From: Cocleimonas flava
GTDB taxonomy: Bacteria; Pseudomonadota; Gammaproteobacteria; Thiotrichales; Thiotrichaceae
Direction of reading: 5' to 3'
DNA length: 64,000 bases
Assembly: GCF_004339015.1 (NCBI RefSeq)
Contig: NZ_SMFQ01000002.1
Span: 1-64,000 of the forward strand
In this document: piece by piece, positions 62,794 to 64,000 of the stretch
How the letters are laid out: each line of letters starts with the position of its first letter
Numbering within the stretch: the stretch's first letter is position 1
Notes under the pieces: model-generated
What the model saw: the letters and a program-made list of their open reading frames with translations, nothing else
Database searches by the model: none
Told to the model about the DNA's origin: nothing
Program-made: the position numbers and the translations under genes

Positions 62794-64000
62794 TTACACG
62801 GCTTTCGCAAGTTGTTCTAGTTTAACCGCAGAATCCATTGCCGATAACAAAGCCTGTAAACCCGCTTTAGTAATATCTTCATCAATCGCGCAGGCACTGT
62901 ATATTTTATCTTCTACTTCTATTGCTACAGCCGCAATTGCATCAGAGCGTGTTCCTTCGGTTAATGCGAATTCATCAAAGTGAAGTACGCGTATATTCAT
63001 ACTAGAACGCCTTTTCACTGCATCGACCATTGCTTCGAAGGCGCCTTTGCCTGCACCTTTAAAGGCGGGAGATTGACCGATGTTAAATTCAAGTTCGACA
63101 TAATCTTCTTTAGTCTTGATTGAATAGTCTCTTAGTGTCCATAAATCTGACACCTGAATAAAGTTGCTCTGGAAAATCTCATGAATTTTCGCTGGTGTAA
63201 TTTCTTCACCGCTTTTATCCACATGCGCTTGTACCAACACACTCAATTCACCATGCATCCATTTAGGCAATGTGATACCAAAGTCACGTTCTAATACTAA
63301 TGCCACACCACCTTTGCCTGACTGGCTATTGATACGCACCACTTCTTCGTATTCGCGGCCAATATCGCGAGGATCAATTGGCAAGTAAGCGACATTCCAA
63401 TGTTCTCGTCCATTTTCATTATGGAAGTCGATAGACTTACGAATCGCGTCTTGATGACTGCCAGAAAACGCGGTGTAAACCAATTCTCCTGCCCATGCAT
63501 GACGCGGATGAACCGGTAACTGCGTACAATATTCTACGCACTCCACGATTTCAGCCATATTGCTTAAATCTAATTCGGGGTCGATGCCTTGCGAATACAA
63601 ATTCATCGCCATGGTGACGATATCCATATTGCCAGTACGCTCACCATTACCTAGCAATGTTCCTTCGATACGATCCGCACCCGCCAATATACCCATTTCT
63701 GCAGCAGCGATTCCACAACCACGATCGTTATGCGTATGCAAACTGATTTCAATACTGTCACGTTGTGGAATATTGTTGCAAAACCACTCGATTTGATCGG
63801 CAAACACATTCGGCATTGCAGACTCGACCGTTGCAGGTAGATTAATGATCACACGTTGGTCTTTATTATCCTTTTGCCAGACATCAATTACCTGACTACA
63901 CACATCAACCGCATAATCTAATTCTGTCTGACTGAAACTTTCAGGAGAATACTGAAAGCTCCATTGTGTTTCAGGGTATTTTTCAGCATACGATTTCACC
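62794..64000 (-). CDS. leuA: 2-isopropylmalate synthase, 3' part
   Basis: First enzyme of leucine synthesis, joining acetyl-CoA and 2-oxoisovalerate. About 402 C-terminal residues are in the window and the N-terminus lies beyond the right edge. Visible are the metal-binding HTHNDRGCG segment, the GTLLGNGERTGN motif of the catalytic domain, and a C-terminal regulatory domain that would bind leucine. The size and the DPRDIGREYE region suit the longer LeuA2-type enzymes. It is truncated only by the window boundary. Confidence 0.92.
   Translation of the reverse strand, partial: VKSYAEKYPETQWSFQYSPESFSQTELDYAVDVCSQVIDVWQKDNKDQRVIINLPATVESAMPNVFADQIEWFCNNIPQRDSIEISLHTHNDRGCGIAAAEMGILAGADRIEGTLLGNGERTGNMDIVTMAMNLYSQGIDPELDLSNMAEIVECVEYCTQLPVHPRHAWAGELVYTAFSGSHQDAIRKSIDFHNENGREHWNVAYLPIDPRDIGREYEEVVRINSQSGKGGVALVLERDFGITLPKWMHGELSVLVQAHVDKSGEEITPAKIHEIFQSNFIQVSDLWTLRDYSIKTKEDYVELEFNIGQSPAFKGAGKGAFEAMVDAVKRRSSMNIRVLHFDEFALTEGTRSDAIAAVAIEVEDKIYSACAIDEDITKAGLQALLSAMDSAVKLEQLAKAV

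Overview
This window is a contiguous piece of a low-GC (roughly 40 % by eye) gammaproteobacterial chromosome. The call rests on recognisable gammaproteobacterial neighbourhoods: dapA-bamC-MBL hydrolase, bcp with gcvR, leuS-lptE, recJ with an RpfE-type gene, efp with epmA and epmB, yajC-secD-secF, yoaA-tsaB, and mrcB with an LpoP-like lipoprotein. TRAP and phosphonate-type transporters and a c-di-GMP/glycan locus suit a marine or sulfur-oxidiser-like relative (Thiotrichales would fit), but genus cannot be fixed from the sequence. I see no phage, transposase, rRNA or CRISPR; one tRNA (Pro, GGG) is present.

Layout. 0.2-6.3 kb: MBL hydrolase, bamC, dapA, tag, a DAHP synthase and two phosphatase-like enzymes. 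6.3-9.9 kb: a phnD-phnC-phnE-phnE uptake operon for phosphate, phosphite or phosphonate. 10.2-12.6 kb: bcp, an OsmC-like gene, gcvR and an unknown secreted protein. 12.8-15.2 kb: a porin and an MltB-type transglycosylase. 15.4-16.8 kb: a very AT-rich leader and three tandem copies of a tiny secreted protein of no family I know. 17-27.4 kb: lptE, leuS, fbp, a TM protein, cytochrome b561, a methyltransferase, a thioredoxin-fold protein, recJ, an RpfE-type gene and tRNA-Pro. 27.8-38.8 kb: a surface-glycan locus (deacetylase, glycosyltransferase, FemAB-like protein, dehydratase, phosphoglycosyl transferase, aminotransferase) interleaved with a FimX-like degenerate EAL protein and a PilZ-like protein. 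38.9-45 kb: epmB, efp, epmA, then yajC-secDF. 45.3-52.5 kb: a cache-domain two-component pair followed by a TakP-like TRAP transporter whose DctM carries a long coiled-coil tail. 52.7-64 kb: an MBL hydrolase, the mrcB-lpoP-yoaA-tsaB operon, an NlpC/P60 lipoprotein, a Kbp (LysM) protein, a YidB/DUF937 protein and the 3' part of leuA.

The most unusual signal is a dispersed short repeat, read as AAAAAAGTGCC, then 1-3 variable bases, then AAGTAGGGGGGTG. It occurs at 16 sites, about one per 4 kb, in both orientations. Most copies lie just after genes, where the C-rich strand forms a CCCC/GGGG stem followed by a T run. Three sites carry paired inverted copies, and two sites lie inside conserved coding sequence (tsaB and the NlpC/P60 gene) with no disruption of the protein. 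That pattern resembles DNA-uptake sequences of Neisseria and Pasteurellaceae more than a transposon. A second candidate novelty is the triplicated mini-protein at 16.0-16.8 kb.

Functionally, most genes are housekeeping (cell envelope, translation quality, DNA repair, amino-acid synthesis). Accessory interest is concentrated in the repeat family, the mini-proteins, the glycan/c-di-GMP locus and the TRAP module with its adjacent sensor pair.
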